From NCBI RefSeq assembly GCF_042849255.1, contig NZ_AP026866.1, positions 372,001 through 436,000 on the forward strand: a DNA stretch of 64,000 bases, read 5' to 3'. This stretch comes from Oceaniferula spumae (lineage in GTDB: Bacteria; Verrucomicrobiota; Verrucomicrobiia; Verrucomicrobiales; Akkermansiaceae). Numbering within the stretch: the stretch's first letter is position 1; every line of letters starts with the position of its first letter. The translations under genes and the position numbers were made by a program. Below are positions 25,783-35,178 of the stretch, piece by piece. The notes beneath the pieces are model-generated. The model made no database searches. It was given only the letters and a program-made list of their open reading frames with translations, and had not been told where the DNA came from.

Positions 25783-27624
25783 TCAACCGTCGGGTGGCGG
25801 ATGGGTGATCGGTAGAGGTTCCGAGGCTAGAGCTCGGCTGATGGATTCACGTGCCCGGGAGATCTTGCTTGGTGAGGTTTCCCAATCAGCAAATCCCTTC
25901 GCGATAGTTGCTGAAATTGCTTCGGCCGATTTCGGGTCGTGGCGTTTGAGCATTTGCAGGTGGTCGTAATCTTCGATTCCGTCGCGAATCCACTTTAGCC
26001 GGATGGATGCGCACGGCTGCATTTTCGCCGCTAGTTTCTCGCCGACCACGCTCGCTGCAGGAGGTGGGTAAATGAGAAGTCCGTCGCCGTTGAATGTTTC
26101 ATCGTCGATGACGAAACTGCCGGCATCATTCCACGGATCCACAGTAGCGGGCCATTTGAAGACATTCCAGTAATGGATTCCCGATATGTTTTTCGCCGCA
26201 CATATCCATGGAAGAATACGATAGTGTATTGCGGGGTAATCAATGAGCCAGACCGGTGGATAGGAATCATGCAACATGTCTGGCATTCCTTTCTCAGCTT
26301 TCCACTGATCTCGAAATTGAGCTAAAGCTGGATAACACCACACCTCGTCACCGGCCTTGATTTGTTTGGAGATAGCACGATTGCCTTTTTTGCTTTCAAG
26401 GTCTTCCCATGCGACCATGACTTGTGGTGCCCAAATATCCACAGAACCAGTCAAGGTTCCCCAACCCGCATCTTGTGGTTGCGGCTGTTCGGTGACAAAG
26501 AATTTAATGGAGGTCTTAGACTTCGCTGCGGCCTCGTGTACGAGCGATGCCCAATCGCGTATTCTCTGGTATGCTCGGGCGGAATCAGGCTCGTCTAGCC
26601 GGCCTACTGAGAAAAACAGAGTGGTGTCTGGTGCAGTCTGATGTGCTAGCCTTGCTAACTCTGCGAGATATCGAACCGACTTTGAACGGTCCTTACCGAG
26701 CGGGTCTGCGTAAGGGTAATCACGCCACATCGGGAGGTGCAGACAGTTGAATCCTTTGTTAGATCCGAAATATTGTTTAACAATTTGTTGTGGAGTGGGC
26801 AAAGTGTCACTAGCCGAGCGTTTCCAAACCAACTGCCCGTCCGCATCCAAGGGCGGACTGCTACCAAACACCAAACCGGGTTGAACCCGCGCGTCGATCA
26901 TCAGCTGGTAATAGCGATCCATCACTTTCGCCAGTGCTACGCCGTCTGTATTCCGATCCAGACCATGAATCCGGGCAATCTCGTGTTCTTCGAGGCCGAA
27001 GTAAGTTTTCAGAGATGGTTTGTCAGGCAGTGCTTCCGAGCGCACGACGATCTTGATTGTCGCTGAACCAAGCTTCACCCCACTCAACGGATCGGTCACA
27101 TGTAATTCAGTTTCATAAGTGCCAGGTTGCTGGTTTTTGGGAACGTGGAAATCAATCCATAGTCGAAGGTTCAGATCACCATCGAGTCCCTTGAAAGAAC
27201 TCCGCATGGGACTCCCTCCATTAGAAAATGGCACTAAGACATCAGGATATAGGCCAGCTGGCAGCGGAGCATGAGGTGAGCTGCTTTTTACTAGAACATC
27301 ATATTCTTGGTAAATAGATGGGGCCGGAAGCTGGCTGCCAGATGATGATTTAGGTGTATCTAACCTGTAACTAAAACTGCTGAGTTTGTTAGCCAGACCA
27401 CTGATAATGACTTGTGCTGATTCCACATCATTGCGGCATGCTTCAATGGTGATTTCCCGAGAAGAATGAGCGGAAGGTTTGCCCACTAACATGACTCTCG
27501 TCATGGATGGAGCTGTCGTGATTCGAATCCCCTGCTCTGCAGCCGCAGTCACGCACATAGCCATGCACATCATCAGGGCGATGATGTTGGCTATTGCTCG
27601 ATGCGTTTTGGAGGGGAGGTGCAT
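25783..27624 (-). CDS. secreted DUF4091 protein, glycoside-hydrolase-like
   Basis: A 613-residue exported protein: signal peptide with NIIALMMCMAMCVTAAA, a beta-rich N-terminal part (about 30-200), then a TIM-barrel-like region with YFGLEEHEIARIHGLDRN. The C-terminal block is GDGLLIYPPPA, SIRLKWIRDGIEDYDHLQML, the signature of DUF4091. The fold is related to GH123-type glycosidases. A candidate acid pair cannot be fixed by eye. Inside an exopolysaccharide operon it is probably a hydrolase that trims or releases the polymer. It is separated from the next gene by 95 bases, the longest gap in the operon. Confidence 0.8.
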   Translation of the reverse strand: MHLPSKTHRAIANIIALMMCMAMCVTAAAEQGIRITTAPSMTRVMLVGKPSAHSSREITIEACRNDVESAQVIISGLANKLSSFSYRLDTPKSSSGSQLPAPSIYQEYDVLVKSSSPHAPLPAGLYPDVLVPFSNGGSPMRSSFKGLDGDLNLRLWIDFHVPKNQQPGTYETELHVTDPLSGVKLGSATIKIVVRSEALPDKPSLKTYFGLEEHEIARIHGLDRNTDGVALAKVMDRYYQLMIDARVQPGLVFGSSPPLDADGQLVWKRSASDTLPTPQQIVKQYFGSNKGFNCLHLPMWRDYPYADPLGKDRSKSVRYLAELARLAHQTAPDTTLFFSVGRLDEPDSARAYQRIRDWASLVHEAAAKSKTSIKFFVTEQPQPQDAGWGTLTGSVDIWAPQVMVAWEDLESKKGNRAISKQIKAGDEVWCYPALAQFRDQWKAEKGMPDMLHDSYPPVWLIDYPAIHYRILPWICAAKNISGIHYWNVFKWPATVDPWNDAGSFVIDDETFNGDGLLIYPPPAASVVGEKLAAKMQPCASIRLKWIRDGIEDYDHLQMLKRHDPKSAEAISATIAKGFADWETSPSKISRARESISRALASEPLPITHPPPDG

Positions 27625-27648
27625 GGGGGGAGCTGTTTTGGGGAAACG

Positions 27649-30120
27649 TTATGCGGCGGGTGCTTCAGCTGTTGCTTTGGGGACTCTAGCTTGGCGGGCC
27701 GCTTTTCGTTTTGGAGGCGGTATCTCCATGGATCGAGGGATGCCAGGGTCTGGCTGCACCCCTAACAAATGTCGGTAGAGTGACCCGTGGGCTTTCACAT
27801 AGGTATCGAGTGCAAATTTATCTCTCACTCGCTGGCGTGCATTTTTACCAAGTTGTTCAAATGCCTCAGGTGACAATTTCAGAAGTAATATCATTTCTGC
27901 GGCAAGTGCCTTGGAGTCTCGTGGCTGGACGATTCTTCCCGTGTCTCCGATGATTAATGCGGAGTCGCCCACATCGGTGGCGACGCAAGGAACTTCACAA
28001 GACATGGCCTCACCTAATACCAGAGGGAATGCTTCCCCTTCACAAGAACTCAAAGCACCCAGAGTAAGGGCTGGGTAGATGTTGACCATATCTCTGCGTG
28101 GACCAATCAGGTGAACCTTCTCTGGTGACGGGCAAGCATCTGCCAGAACTCTCAACGCCTCGGTGTCACAGGTAACGTCCGGGCCACATGCTAACAGATG
28201 AGCATCTGGGATGACTTGCTGCACCATCGCAAATGCACGCAGGAGGTTGGCAAAGTCTTTCTGAGGGTGATACCGACCGGCCATGCCGATCAGTGGCGCA
28301 TCCATGGGGATGCCCAACTCGGTCCGAAGAGCAGCTTTGGCTTCATGATTAGGCCGATAGATTTCGGTATCCGTCCCATTGAAAATGAGTTCTGATTTAC
28401 TAGGATCAAAACCACTTTGGTGATGTAGGTCCAAGCCTGCTTTCGAACAGTAGATGATACTATCAGGCAGTACTGGCGAAATCGCAGCAAGCATCCGGTG
28501 GATGATTCTGGTGGGCAGCTTGGATGATTCCTTGCCGAGTTTGGTGTGATGAATGCTCCATAAAGTTGGTATCTTACGAAGTGAAAGAAGAGCTGAGATT
28601 TCTCCGATCAGAGCCGAGTGGAACATCCAAGTCTGAAGTAAATCAGGCTGCGTCTCACGTAGAATGGAAGCCAGTTTAAACAAACCTCTGACTCCGCTGA
28701 TTGGTCCATCGACATCCAAGGCTAACACTCGGATTCCCGCTTTCTCAAACTCGGGAGCAAGCTTTCCAATAGGCTCTAACGGAAGCACAGAAATGACAGT
28801 TTGATCGAAGCCATCCTCTTTCAAACCTATAGATAAACGTTTCAAGAGAACCTGGGCTCCTCCGTATCCCACATCATTGACTAAATGGATGACTTTTTTG
28901 GATCGGTTGACGGATCTGGATGGCTTTTCCGCAGGATTAGTTGCGCCAACTAATCCGCAGTAAGCGGAGGTATATTTACGCTCGGTTGACTGAATTGAAA
29001 ATTGATCCAGGCAATGGTTCCGAGCATTGGCGGACCATGTCGTTGGGTCTGACTTCACGGCAGAAAGCAATTCCGAAACCGCAGCGGCAAATAACTCTGG
29101 CTGACCTGCAGGCACACACTTTCCATGTGCGCCAACGACCCGACTAGCAGAGCCCACGTGAGTAGAAACACAAGGAACACCACAAGCCAGTGATTCCATC
29201 AACACCATGGGGAGAGCTTCAGATTCTGAAGTCAAAGTGTTCACCGTCATTGCCGGTAAATAATTTTCCGGGTCTGAGACAAGACCGCAAATGTGCATTC
29301 GTGAGGGATCTGGCAACGCATCGTAAGCCTTCCGTGCGGCTGGATACAGTGTGTCCACCGAGAAACCTAACGACAGGAAATGCACGTCATCGTGTTGCTC
29401 CATTAGGATCGCTGCAGCGGCAAAAAAGTCTTCGATCTTTTTCACCGGATGGCTACGGCCGATGTATCCGACAACTGGAGCCGATTCAGGAATACGTAAT
29501 CTGCTTCTGACCGATTGTCCGGCAACTGGGTTTGGACAGTAGCGTTCTACATCAATACCATTGTCGATGGTCAGACATTTTTCGCTAGGATATCCAAATT
29601 TGACATGAGCTTCCGTCGCTAAGTCTGAACATGAAATGATGCGATGCGGAACAAAGCGAGATGCGACGCCCACCAGAGTTTTCAAAGTGAAGAATCTCAG
29701 CGTGCTATAGTCCCCTCTGGAAGGAAGATCCAGTGAGTGGATGGACCATGTCACTTTGATGTTATGAATGAATCGGGAAATGAAACCAGCAACGACACCT
29801 GAGTCGTAACTCCAACAATGAACAACATCAGGGCGAAAATCATCCAGTAGTGTTCGAAACTTACGAATGAACTGAACTGAGAAAAACGAGTCGCAATCGA
29901 GATCGTGGAAACAGGCGAACTGTTCAATTTGAGGACGCAACGAACCATCAGAATCTGCCATCTGAATCACAGCCACTGCGTTATCAGAGCTGTCTTCGCA
30001 GTATTGCTGCTCAATAAGATTCAGCATCAAGGTTTCCATGCCACCTGGTAACACATCGGCGAGAATGTGAAGCACCTTCGGGCGTTGGCTTGGTTTGTGA
30101 TATGGATCTAGCGGAGGCAT
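27649..30120 (-). CDS. fused double GT4 glycosyltransferase
   Basis: An 823-residue cytosolic protein made of two complete GT-B family 4 enzymes in tandem. Domain 1 (about 10-390) opens with LPGGMETLMLNL and has the EX7E site SEALPMVLMESLACGVP at about 300. Domain 2 (about 405-790) opens with DVGYGGAQVLLKRLS and has CEGEAFPLVLGEAMSCEVP at about 690. Both halves therefore keep the donor-binding pair of Glu. The linker near 395-405 is Ser/Arg/Lys-rich. GT4 enzymes use UDP- or GDP-sugars with retention. A fusion would add two successive sugars of the repeat unit. It lies 4 bases after the deacetylase gene. Confidence 0.88.
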   Translation of the reverse strand: MPPLDPYHKPSQRPKVLHILADVLPGGMETLMLNLIEQQYCEDSSDNAVAVIQMADSDGSLRPQIEQFACFHDLDCDSFFSVQFIRKFRTLLDDFRPDVVHCWSYDSGVVAGFISRFIHNIKVTWSIHSLDLPSRGDYSTLRFFTLKTLVGVASRFVPHRIISCSDLATEAHVKFGYPSEKCLTIDNGIDVERYCPNPVAGQSVRSRLRIPESAPVVGYIGRSHPVKKIEDFFAAAAILMEQHDDVHFLSLGFSVDTLYPAARKAYDALPDPSRMHICGLVSDPENYLPAMTVNTLTSESEALPMVLMESLACGVPCVSTHVGSASRVVGAHGKCVPAGQPELFAAAVSELLSAVKSDPTTWSANARNHCLDQFSIQSTERKYTSAYCGLVGATNPAEKPSRSVNRSKKVIHLVNDVGYGGAQVLLKRLSIGLKEDGFDQTVISVLPLEPIGKLAPEFEKAGIRVLALDVDGPISGVRGLFKLASILRETQPDLLQTWMFHSALIGEISALLSLRKIPTLWSIHHTKLGKESSKLPTRIIHRMLAAISPVLPDSIIYCSKAGLDLHHQSGFDPSKSELIFNGTDTEIYRPNHEAKAALRTELGIPMDAPLIGMAGRYHPQKDFANLLRAFAMVQQVIPDAHLLACGPDVTCDTEALRVLADACPSPEKVHLIGPRRDMVNIYPALTLGALSSCEGEAFPLVLGEAMSCEVPCVATDVGDSALIIGDTGRIVQPRDSKALAAEMILLLKLSPEAFEQLGKNARQRVRDKFALDTYVKAHGSLYRHLLGVQPDPGIPRSMEIPPPKRKAARQARVPKATAEAPAA

Positions 30121-30124
30121 TATG

Positions 30125-31198
30125 CTATGAGGTAGCTGGAATCAGGTTGCTTATTTTTTGAACGATGGGTTCTTTGACATGCTTCATGAAACCCGAGCAA
30201 ATGGTGTCGGCTTGGTAGCCATTGCGCGGGGTTCCCATGCGTTTAAGTTCCATCAAATCTTGGTGTTTTTGATTGAACCCCATGACTGTCGTCAAAGCCA
30301 CAGAGTAGCCTAGCTCACGGAGGATCTGCTGTGTGTCCGCGTTGAAGTCGCCAGGTTGACCATTGGGGTATGCAAATGCTGGGTTTGTTATTCCAGCTTT
30401 CTGCTCCAACAGTTCGGTGCAATGGCGCATGTCTTGCCGAGCAAATGCTGGTGAGCAATTTCCAAGGATCGCATGAATGTGAGTGTGGGCTCCGATGCTG
30501 GCGTATTTGGACTGATCCATCATCCTGACCTGATCCCATGTCATTGGCTTGTAAATATCAGCCGGGCTCGGGTCATCAGCCAGGGCTGCTCCGGCACGCT
30601 CTTCAATGTGAGCAAGACTCTCTAAGTGGCGTTCTTGGGGGATGAGCTTGAGTGCCCGGTCAAGTAGAACCAGAGCGGCTTTCTTTTTGTCGATCGTAGC
30701 CAGGTTCAGTGTTTCTGGGAGCCCCTCAAATTCCAAGTGAAGCACACGCTCACTACAGTGATCGATGGCATACTCAATCCGATCAGGCCATTGAAAGGAT
30801 TCCCCTTCAATGAAGCCAGTTGAGGCAAATACGGTTGCATGAAGGCCAAACTCCTCAAGCACGGGCAGTGCCAGATGGTAGTTTGAGGCGTATCCATCAT
30901 CGAAGGTTAAGACCACGGTGTTAGGTGGTATTTCTACACCAGCTTCCATCATCACGGTGAGGTTCTGGAGTGAAATCACGTTGTAGTGTTTTTCAAACAT
31001 CTTGGCGGTATGTCTGAAGCCCTCAATGTCTAGGTGCAGTCTTGAGTGATTTTCCAATCCTTTGGACTGGCCTTGCGTGAATCCATGATACATCAGGATG
31101 CATGCTCCCGTTTGCTTGCGCCGGGCTATTTTTGTTAGGCCAGTGGCGCTGCATACAGTCATGCCTGCGTGAAAAAATTTGCGGAGTGTGGGGTTCAT
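30125..31198 (-). CDS. polysaccharide deacetylase (NodB type)
   Basis: A 357-residue protein with NodB motif 1 TFDDGYASN at about 97, where the first Asp is the base and the second binds metal. Motif 2 HTHIHAIL, with the metal-binding His pair, lies at about 234. FAYPNGQPGDF serves as the arginine/aromatic motif. I see no clear signal peptide: the N-terminus (NPTLRKFFHAGMTVCSATG) is only weakly hydrophobic. It removes acetyl groups from N-acetyl sugars of the polymer or its precursor. Similar deacetylases recur in exosortase-linked loci. Fits into the operon with 13 bases before it and 4 bases after it. Confidence 0.88.
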   Translation of the reverse strand: MNPTLRKFFHAGMTVCSATGLTKIARRKQTGACILMYHGFTQGQSKGLENHSRLHLDIEGFRHTAKMFEKHYNVISLQNLTVMMEAGVEIPPNTVVLTFDDGYASNYHLALPVLEEFGLHATVFASTGFIEGESFQWPDRIEYAIDHCSERVLHLEFEGLPETLNLATIDKKKAALVLLDRALKLIPQERHLESLAHIEERAGAALADDPSPADIYKPMTWDQVRMMDQSKYASIGAHTHIHAILGNCSPAFARQDMRHCTELLEQKAGITNPAFAYPNGQPGDFNADTQQILRELGYSVALTTVMGFNQKHQDLMELKRMGTPRNGYQADTICSGFMKHVKEPIVQKISNLIPATS

Positions 31199-31211
31199 TT
31201 ATTGTGGGGGG

Positions 31212-32399
31212 TTAGGGAGAATATGATGATGTCAGCTGATGCGATTTCTTTGCTTTGCCACGGGGAGTTGAATCTGAACCAGTGGAGAGCTTGTTCATCA
31301 GGTCCAGATAGCTGCGCCAAATTTTTCTGCGGTCGAATTCTTGCTCCACTCTCTCGCGCCCAGACATTCCTAGACGGCGGGCTGTCGCATTGTTGTTGAG
31401 CACTAGCGTAAGATTTTTGGCGAGCTCTTCACTGTCACCAGGTTCAACCAAGAGACCGTCGAAGTGATCGTTGATCAGTTCTTTGACACCTGAGACGCGA
31501 GTGCTAATGACAGGCAACTGAAGAGCCCAAGCCTCAAGAATGGCCATGCTTAGTGTCTCACCCTCAGTCATGAGCACCGCAGCGTGCCAGGTTTGCATTT
31601 TCTTGATTAACGACTGATGACTCAGAAAGCCGGTAAAGCTGACGAGCTCCGTTAGCTTGAGTTCTTGAACAAGCGCCTCGAGTTTTGTTCGGTCCGGCCC
31701 ATCACCGATGAGCTCTAATCTCAATGGTTTGACCATGAAATCATAGTCAGCCGATTGAGAGAGTAGTGCGAATGCTCGAATGACTGATTCAAAGTCTTTG
31801 CCAGAATCCATCCGGCCCTGCATACCGATGACCGTGTATTTAAAATCAGATATGACTCTTCGAGGATATAGCCTCAGCTCCAGACCATTACCGATCACAC
31901 TCGTCCTATCCTCTTTGAATAAGAACTCAGAACGTGCATGCACGATCTTGCGATACTCCTCTGTTAGGAATACCGTATGGTCAGTGAGACGATGGGCAAG
32001 AGCACCTAGAACCCAGTCTTTTTGGGTTTTGAGTGCGTTTGAATGATGCTCGACAAAGACATTAACGGGTTTGACCTTGCTGGTTTTCAACATGCCCGAG
32101 CAAGCAGCACTAATGGCTGTATCGTGGTGATGTGAGATCACCATTTTGGGAGCCATTCCCTGAATGGCATTGCTCAAGGCTTGACGAGCTCCGAGTCCTA
32201 CACCCGGTTTTTTTACGATTGTCTTATGCGCAATGTTATTCTCTTCACAAAGCGTCAGATACTGTTCGGCGGTCGGTTCAACTCCATAGAAAATAATGCC
32301 GTGGGAAACGCCAGCACGGCTTCCCTCCAGAGCAAGCCCGGTCGCGACAGCCGCTTGGCCGCCGATACCGGGGTAACAGATATGGATGATATCAGGCAC
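31212..32399 (-). CDS. GT4 glycosyltransferase
   Basis: A 395-residue GT-B enzyme. The N-terminal domain has ICYPGIGGQAAVATGLALEGS. The C-terminal nucleotide-sugar domain has TVIGMQGRMDSGKDFESVIRAFALL, FTGFLSHQSLIKKM and the EX7E site EGETLSMAILEAWALQLPV. The start is GTG and overlaps the end of the Wzy-like gene by 8 bases, so its translation is coupled. It adds one sugar to the lipid-linked repeat unit. Donor and acceptor are unknown. Confidence 0.88.
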   Translation of the reverse strand: MPDIIHICYPGIGGQAAVATGLALEGSRAGVSHGIIFYGVEPTAEQYLTLCEENNIAHKTIVKKPGVGLGARQALSNAIQGMAPKMVISHHHDTAISAACSGMLKTSKVKPVNVFVEHHSNALKTQKDWVLGALAHRLTDHTVFLTEEYRKIVHARSEFLFKEDRTSVIGNGLELRLYPRRVISDFKYTVIGMQGRMDSGKDFESVIRAFALLSQSADYDFMVKPLRLELIGDGPDRTKLEALVQELKLTELVSFTGFLSHQSLIKKMQTWHAAVLMTEGETLSMAILEAWALQLPVISTRVSGVKELINDHFDGLLVEPGDSEELAKNLTLVLNNNATARRLGMSGRERVEQEFDRRKIWRSYLDLMNKLSTGSDSTPRGKAKKSHQLTSSYSP

Positions 32400-33726
32400 G
32401 TTCCGCTTGCGTAGTTGAGGTTGAAAGTTGGACCTTTGAAGTTAAAGGTTGAGTGTTTTCGAGAAGCTCAGATTCGTCAGGTCGTGACCATTGCAGCATG
32501 ATGAAACGCTTGGATGTTAGGTTGATCATGATGATGCAAGTGGTCCAGTAAGCTAGGGAGGTATGGAGCAGCTGACTGAAGGGAATGAATATGCCGACTG
32601 CCAGAAGGCACAGCCCTCCCCTACCTCCAGCGGCGACACATTTGACGGCCATCGAGCCGAGAATGATCAGATAGAGACCTGCGAAAACGACTCCTCCATC
32701 AATCCATACGGCGACGAGTTGATTGTGTGGCTGCCACTTCCCAGTGCCTGTGCCTACTCCGTGACCCATCACCGGCTGTTCACGTACCGCGTTTAACCCG
32801 TCCGTGAGATCCTTCATGCGTTCTCCGGATGCCATCTTTTCTGAGTCCTTACCCATCAGGGCACCGAGTCGGTCTTGAATGTCTGATTGTCGAAGGGCCT
32901 CTGAGGACATGTGGGAAACCAAATACACAATACCCGCGACTACCACTGGGACAGTGACAGCAAGCGCTTGCAGAACAGCCGTTGGTTTACGGCGATAACT
33001 GACGACCAAATAACTGACGCTGATAAGAACCTCCGCGATCATGCCTGATCGGCTCAATGTGATGGCAACAGCGATAAAGCTCAGAGCCATCATGCCAAAC
33101 GAAACCCAGATGTTTCTATTGTAGGTGAGGAAAACGGCAAGTGCGAGAACGATGGCGATGGCCGCATTGTTAGGATCTCCGTGGAAACCTGCTGCACGGC
33201 CAGTGACGATGGTGAATTCATGCACACCGAACCACTCAGCAATGTTGGCCAACGAGCAAATGATGACGATGGCTGCCGAGGCAATAGTTACCGGTAAGGA
33301 GCTCAAACGATGAGTCACCCCCAGGAACCAAGCGATGCTGAATACGGAGACTAACAAGGCACCGTGAGTCATCAACGGATAGTATCTACCCGAAGGATGA
33401 TCATAGCGCTGTAGAACCGTGCTTTCGAATATATAGAAAACGTGGAACAGCAAAATCAGCATCGTAGTCACGGTTAAATCCGGCCGCCGACCAAGGGTAA
33501 CCAAGATGCAGCCTACTGACGCTGCGGCCAAGTAGATCGCAGGACGAAGCGGAAACAGGCCATTGGAGTTCGCCCATTGGATCATGTAAGTAGCGTAAGG
33601 AACCGTTAGAGCCGAGAATGCGAGCGTAGCCATGCACAACCACCAGACACTCGGGCGCTGCTCATCCGTAGCAGCGGAAAGTCCGATGTTGGTTGCTGTG
33701 GTTGGCTGGTTGCCGGAATTCATCAT
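32392..33726 (-). CDS. O-antigen ligase/polymerase-like membrane protein (Wzy)
   Basis: A 444-residue protein with about ten membrane helices. The long periplasmic loop before the last helices carries the Wzy_C/WaaL pattern: MKDLTDGLNAVREQPVMGHGVGTG, then QPHNQLVAVWIDGGV, whose His is the expected catalytic residue. GDPNNAAIAIVLALAVF lies earlier and is also typical. In this operon it is the best candidate for the polymerase that joins repeat units in the periplasm. The end overlaps the following GT4 gene by 8 bases. Confidence 0.85.
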   Translation of the reverse strand: MMNSGNQPTTATNIGLSAATDEQRPSVWWLCMATLAFSALTVPYATYMIQWANSNGLFPLRPAIYLAAASVGCILVTLGRRPDLTVTTMLILLFHVFYIFESTVLQRYDHPSGRYYPLMTHGALLVSVFSIAWFLGVTHRLSSLPVTIASAAIVIICSLANIAEWFGVHEFTIVTGRAAGFHGDPNNAAIAIVLALAVFLTYNRNIWVSFGMMALSFIAVAITLSRSGMIAEVLISVSYLVVSYRRKPTAVLQALAVTVPVVVAGIVYLVSHMSSEALRQSDIQDRLGALMGKDSEKMASGERMKDLTDGLNAVREQPVMGHGVGTGTGKWQPHNQLVAVWIDGGVVFAGLYLIILGSMAVKCVAAGGRGGLCLLAVGIFIPFSQLLHTSLAYWTTCIIMINLTSKRFIMLQWSRPDESELLENTQPLTSKVQLSTSTTQAERA

Positions 33727-33741
33727 TTCTAGAGTTGTTTC

Positions 33742-35178
33742 TTAGCGTGCCCCCTGCATGGCTGCTCCGACGGTGCGTAAGGCAATTTGGAGATCCAGTG
33801 CCAGGGTGGCGTATTTCACATAGTAAAGGTCGTAAGTCAGCTTCTGCTTGGCATCTTCAATGCTGTCTCCGTATGGGTAATTGATCTGCGCCCAACCAGT
33901 GAGGCCGGGTTTGAGCAGGTGACGTAGATTGTAATGGTGCAGTTCTTCATCGAGGGCGGAGGTGAACTCTGGACGCTCCGGACGTGGACCGATGAAGCTC
34001 ATATCCCCTCTGAGGATGTTGAGAAACTGGGGCAACTCGTCGATCCGGCTGCGACGTAGAAATTTGCCAATACGGGTGATTCTTGAGTCACTTTTACTGG
34101 CCCATTTAGCACCACCGGTTTCGGAGTCGACACACATTGACCGGAGCTTGTAGATGGTGAAATGACGACCATATCGCCCTACTCGGATTTGATTGTAAAA
34201 CACCGGTCCGCCATCCTCTAACTTAATGGCAATGGCGGCCATAACGAGTAGAGGTAACGAAAACAGCAACCCTACGATCGCCAATATGATATCGCAGACG
34301 CGCTTGCTCATCAGATAGCTCGGAGAGGAATTGGCGAATGATTTACTGAACAGACCTGAGTTGGGAATCTGCCACGTGGGCATCGTTTGATAGTGTTCCT
34401 CGACGTATTGTGAGAACGGAGAAATGGTTTTTCCAGCGGCCAAAGCCTCTACCAATGGCTGTTCTAACACTGCCCAGTGTGCGGGCTGATAAACGATGTG
34501 ATCACAATCGGTGGAATTGATCCGTTGGCACAGACGCGGCAAGGAAATGGGGTAACTGGAAGCGTTGAAATCTTGAACGAATGCAGGATCTTCTCCCTGT
34601 TCACGCAAGCTGAGTGTTTGGATCTTCAGCGGCAGTGGGCCACCCTGTAAAAACTGAATCGCTTCTTCACAGAACTGTTTATCCCCGATCAAGCTGATCT
34701 TGGGCATGTATGACGAGCTGAAAAGCCAAGTGCCGGAACGGATCACGAACGCACAGGTTGTGGCAAGCAGCATAGCAATGACGGTGACGTAACGACCAAT
34801 CGGCTGATAGATCATGAAACCGATCACCATCGAAACGGCCACCGCTCCGATGATGGAGCAGAAAAACAACTTAATGGCGAGAGGGATTATATTGCGTCCC
34901 AGCAAATGGTTTGTCAGGCCAAGCACGTGTGAACATGCCGTGAACGAAACTCCAAATACCATCGATGTTAGAATCACGATGAAAACCGATGGTGGTGTGG
35001 AGTCAGCTGATGGAGTCAACTCAAAGGCGAGTAAACAGCTACTGGCTGAGACAATGAGAAAGGCCAAGGACCAGAACTTCTCATTCAGGCGACCCACAAT
35101 CACCCGGGCACAACTTATACTAGCGAAGCGTGCGTAGGCACGATCGATTGATTCTAGCTGAAAAGGAGAAGAACTCAT
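33742..35178 (-). CDS. polyprenyl-phosphate sugar-1-phosphate transferase (WbaP/WcaJ family)
   Basis: The initiating enzyme of the pathway: it moves a sugar-1-phosphate from a nucleotide sugar to undecaprenyl phosphate. From the ATG at 35178 it has 478 residues. Four membrane helices fill the first 150 residues, a Rossmann-like segment follows, and the catalytic bacterial sugar transferase domain forms the last 200. That domain has KRVCDIILAIVGLLFSLPLL, GPVFYNQIRVGRYGRHFTIYK, RSRIDELPQFLNILRGDMS, FIGPRPERPEF and KPGLTGWAQINYPYG. The ATG overlaps the flippase stop (ATGA). A longer reading from 35325 lies wholly in the flippase gene. Confidence 0.93.
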   Translation of the reverse strand: MSSSPFQLESIDRAYARFASISCARVIVGRLNEKFWSLAFLIVSASSCLLAFELTPSADSTPPSVFIVILTSMVFGVSFTACSHVLGLTNHLLGRNIIPLAIKLFFCSIIGAVAVSMVIGFMIYQPIGRYVTVIAMLLATTCAFVIRSGTWLFSSSYMPKISLIGDKQFCEEAIQFLQGGPLPLKIQTLSLREQGEDPAFVQDFNASSYPISLPRLCQRINSTDCDHIVYQPAHWAVLEQPLVEALAAGKTISPFSQYVEEHYQTMPTWQIPNSGLFSKSFANSSPSYLMSKRVCDIILAIVGLLFSLPLLVMAAIAIKLEDGGPVFYNQIRVGRYGRHFTIYKLRSMCVDSETGGAKWASKSDSRITRIGKFLRRSRIDELPQFLNILRGDMSFIGPRPERPEFTSALDEELHHYNLRHLLKPGLTGWAQINYPYGDSIEDAKQKLTYDLYYVKYATLALDLQIALRTVGAAMQGAR

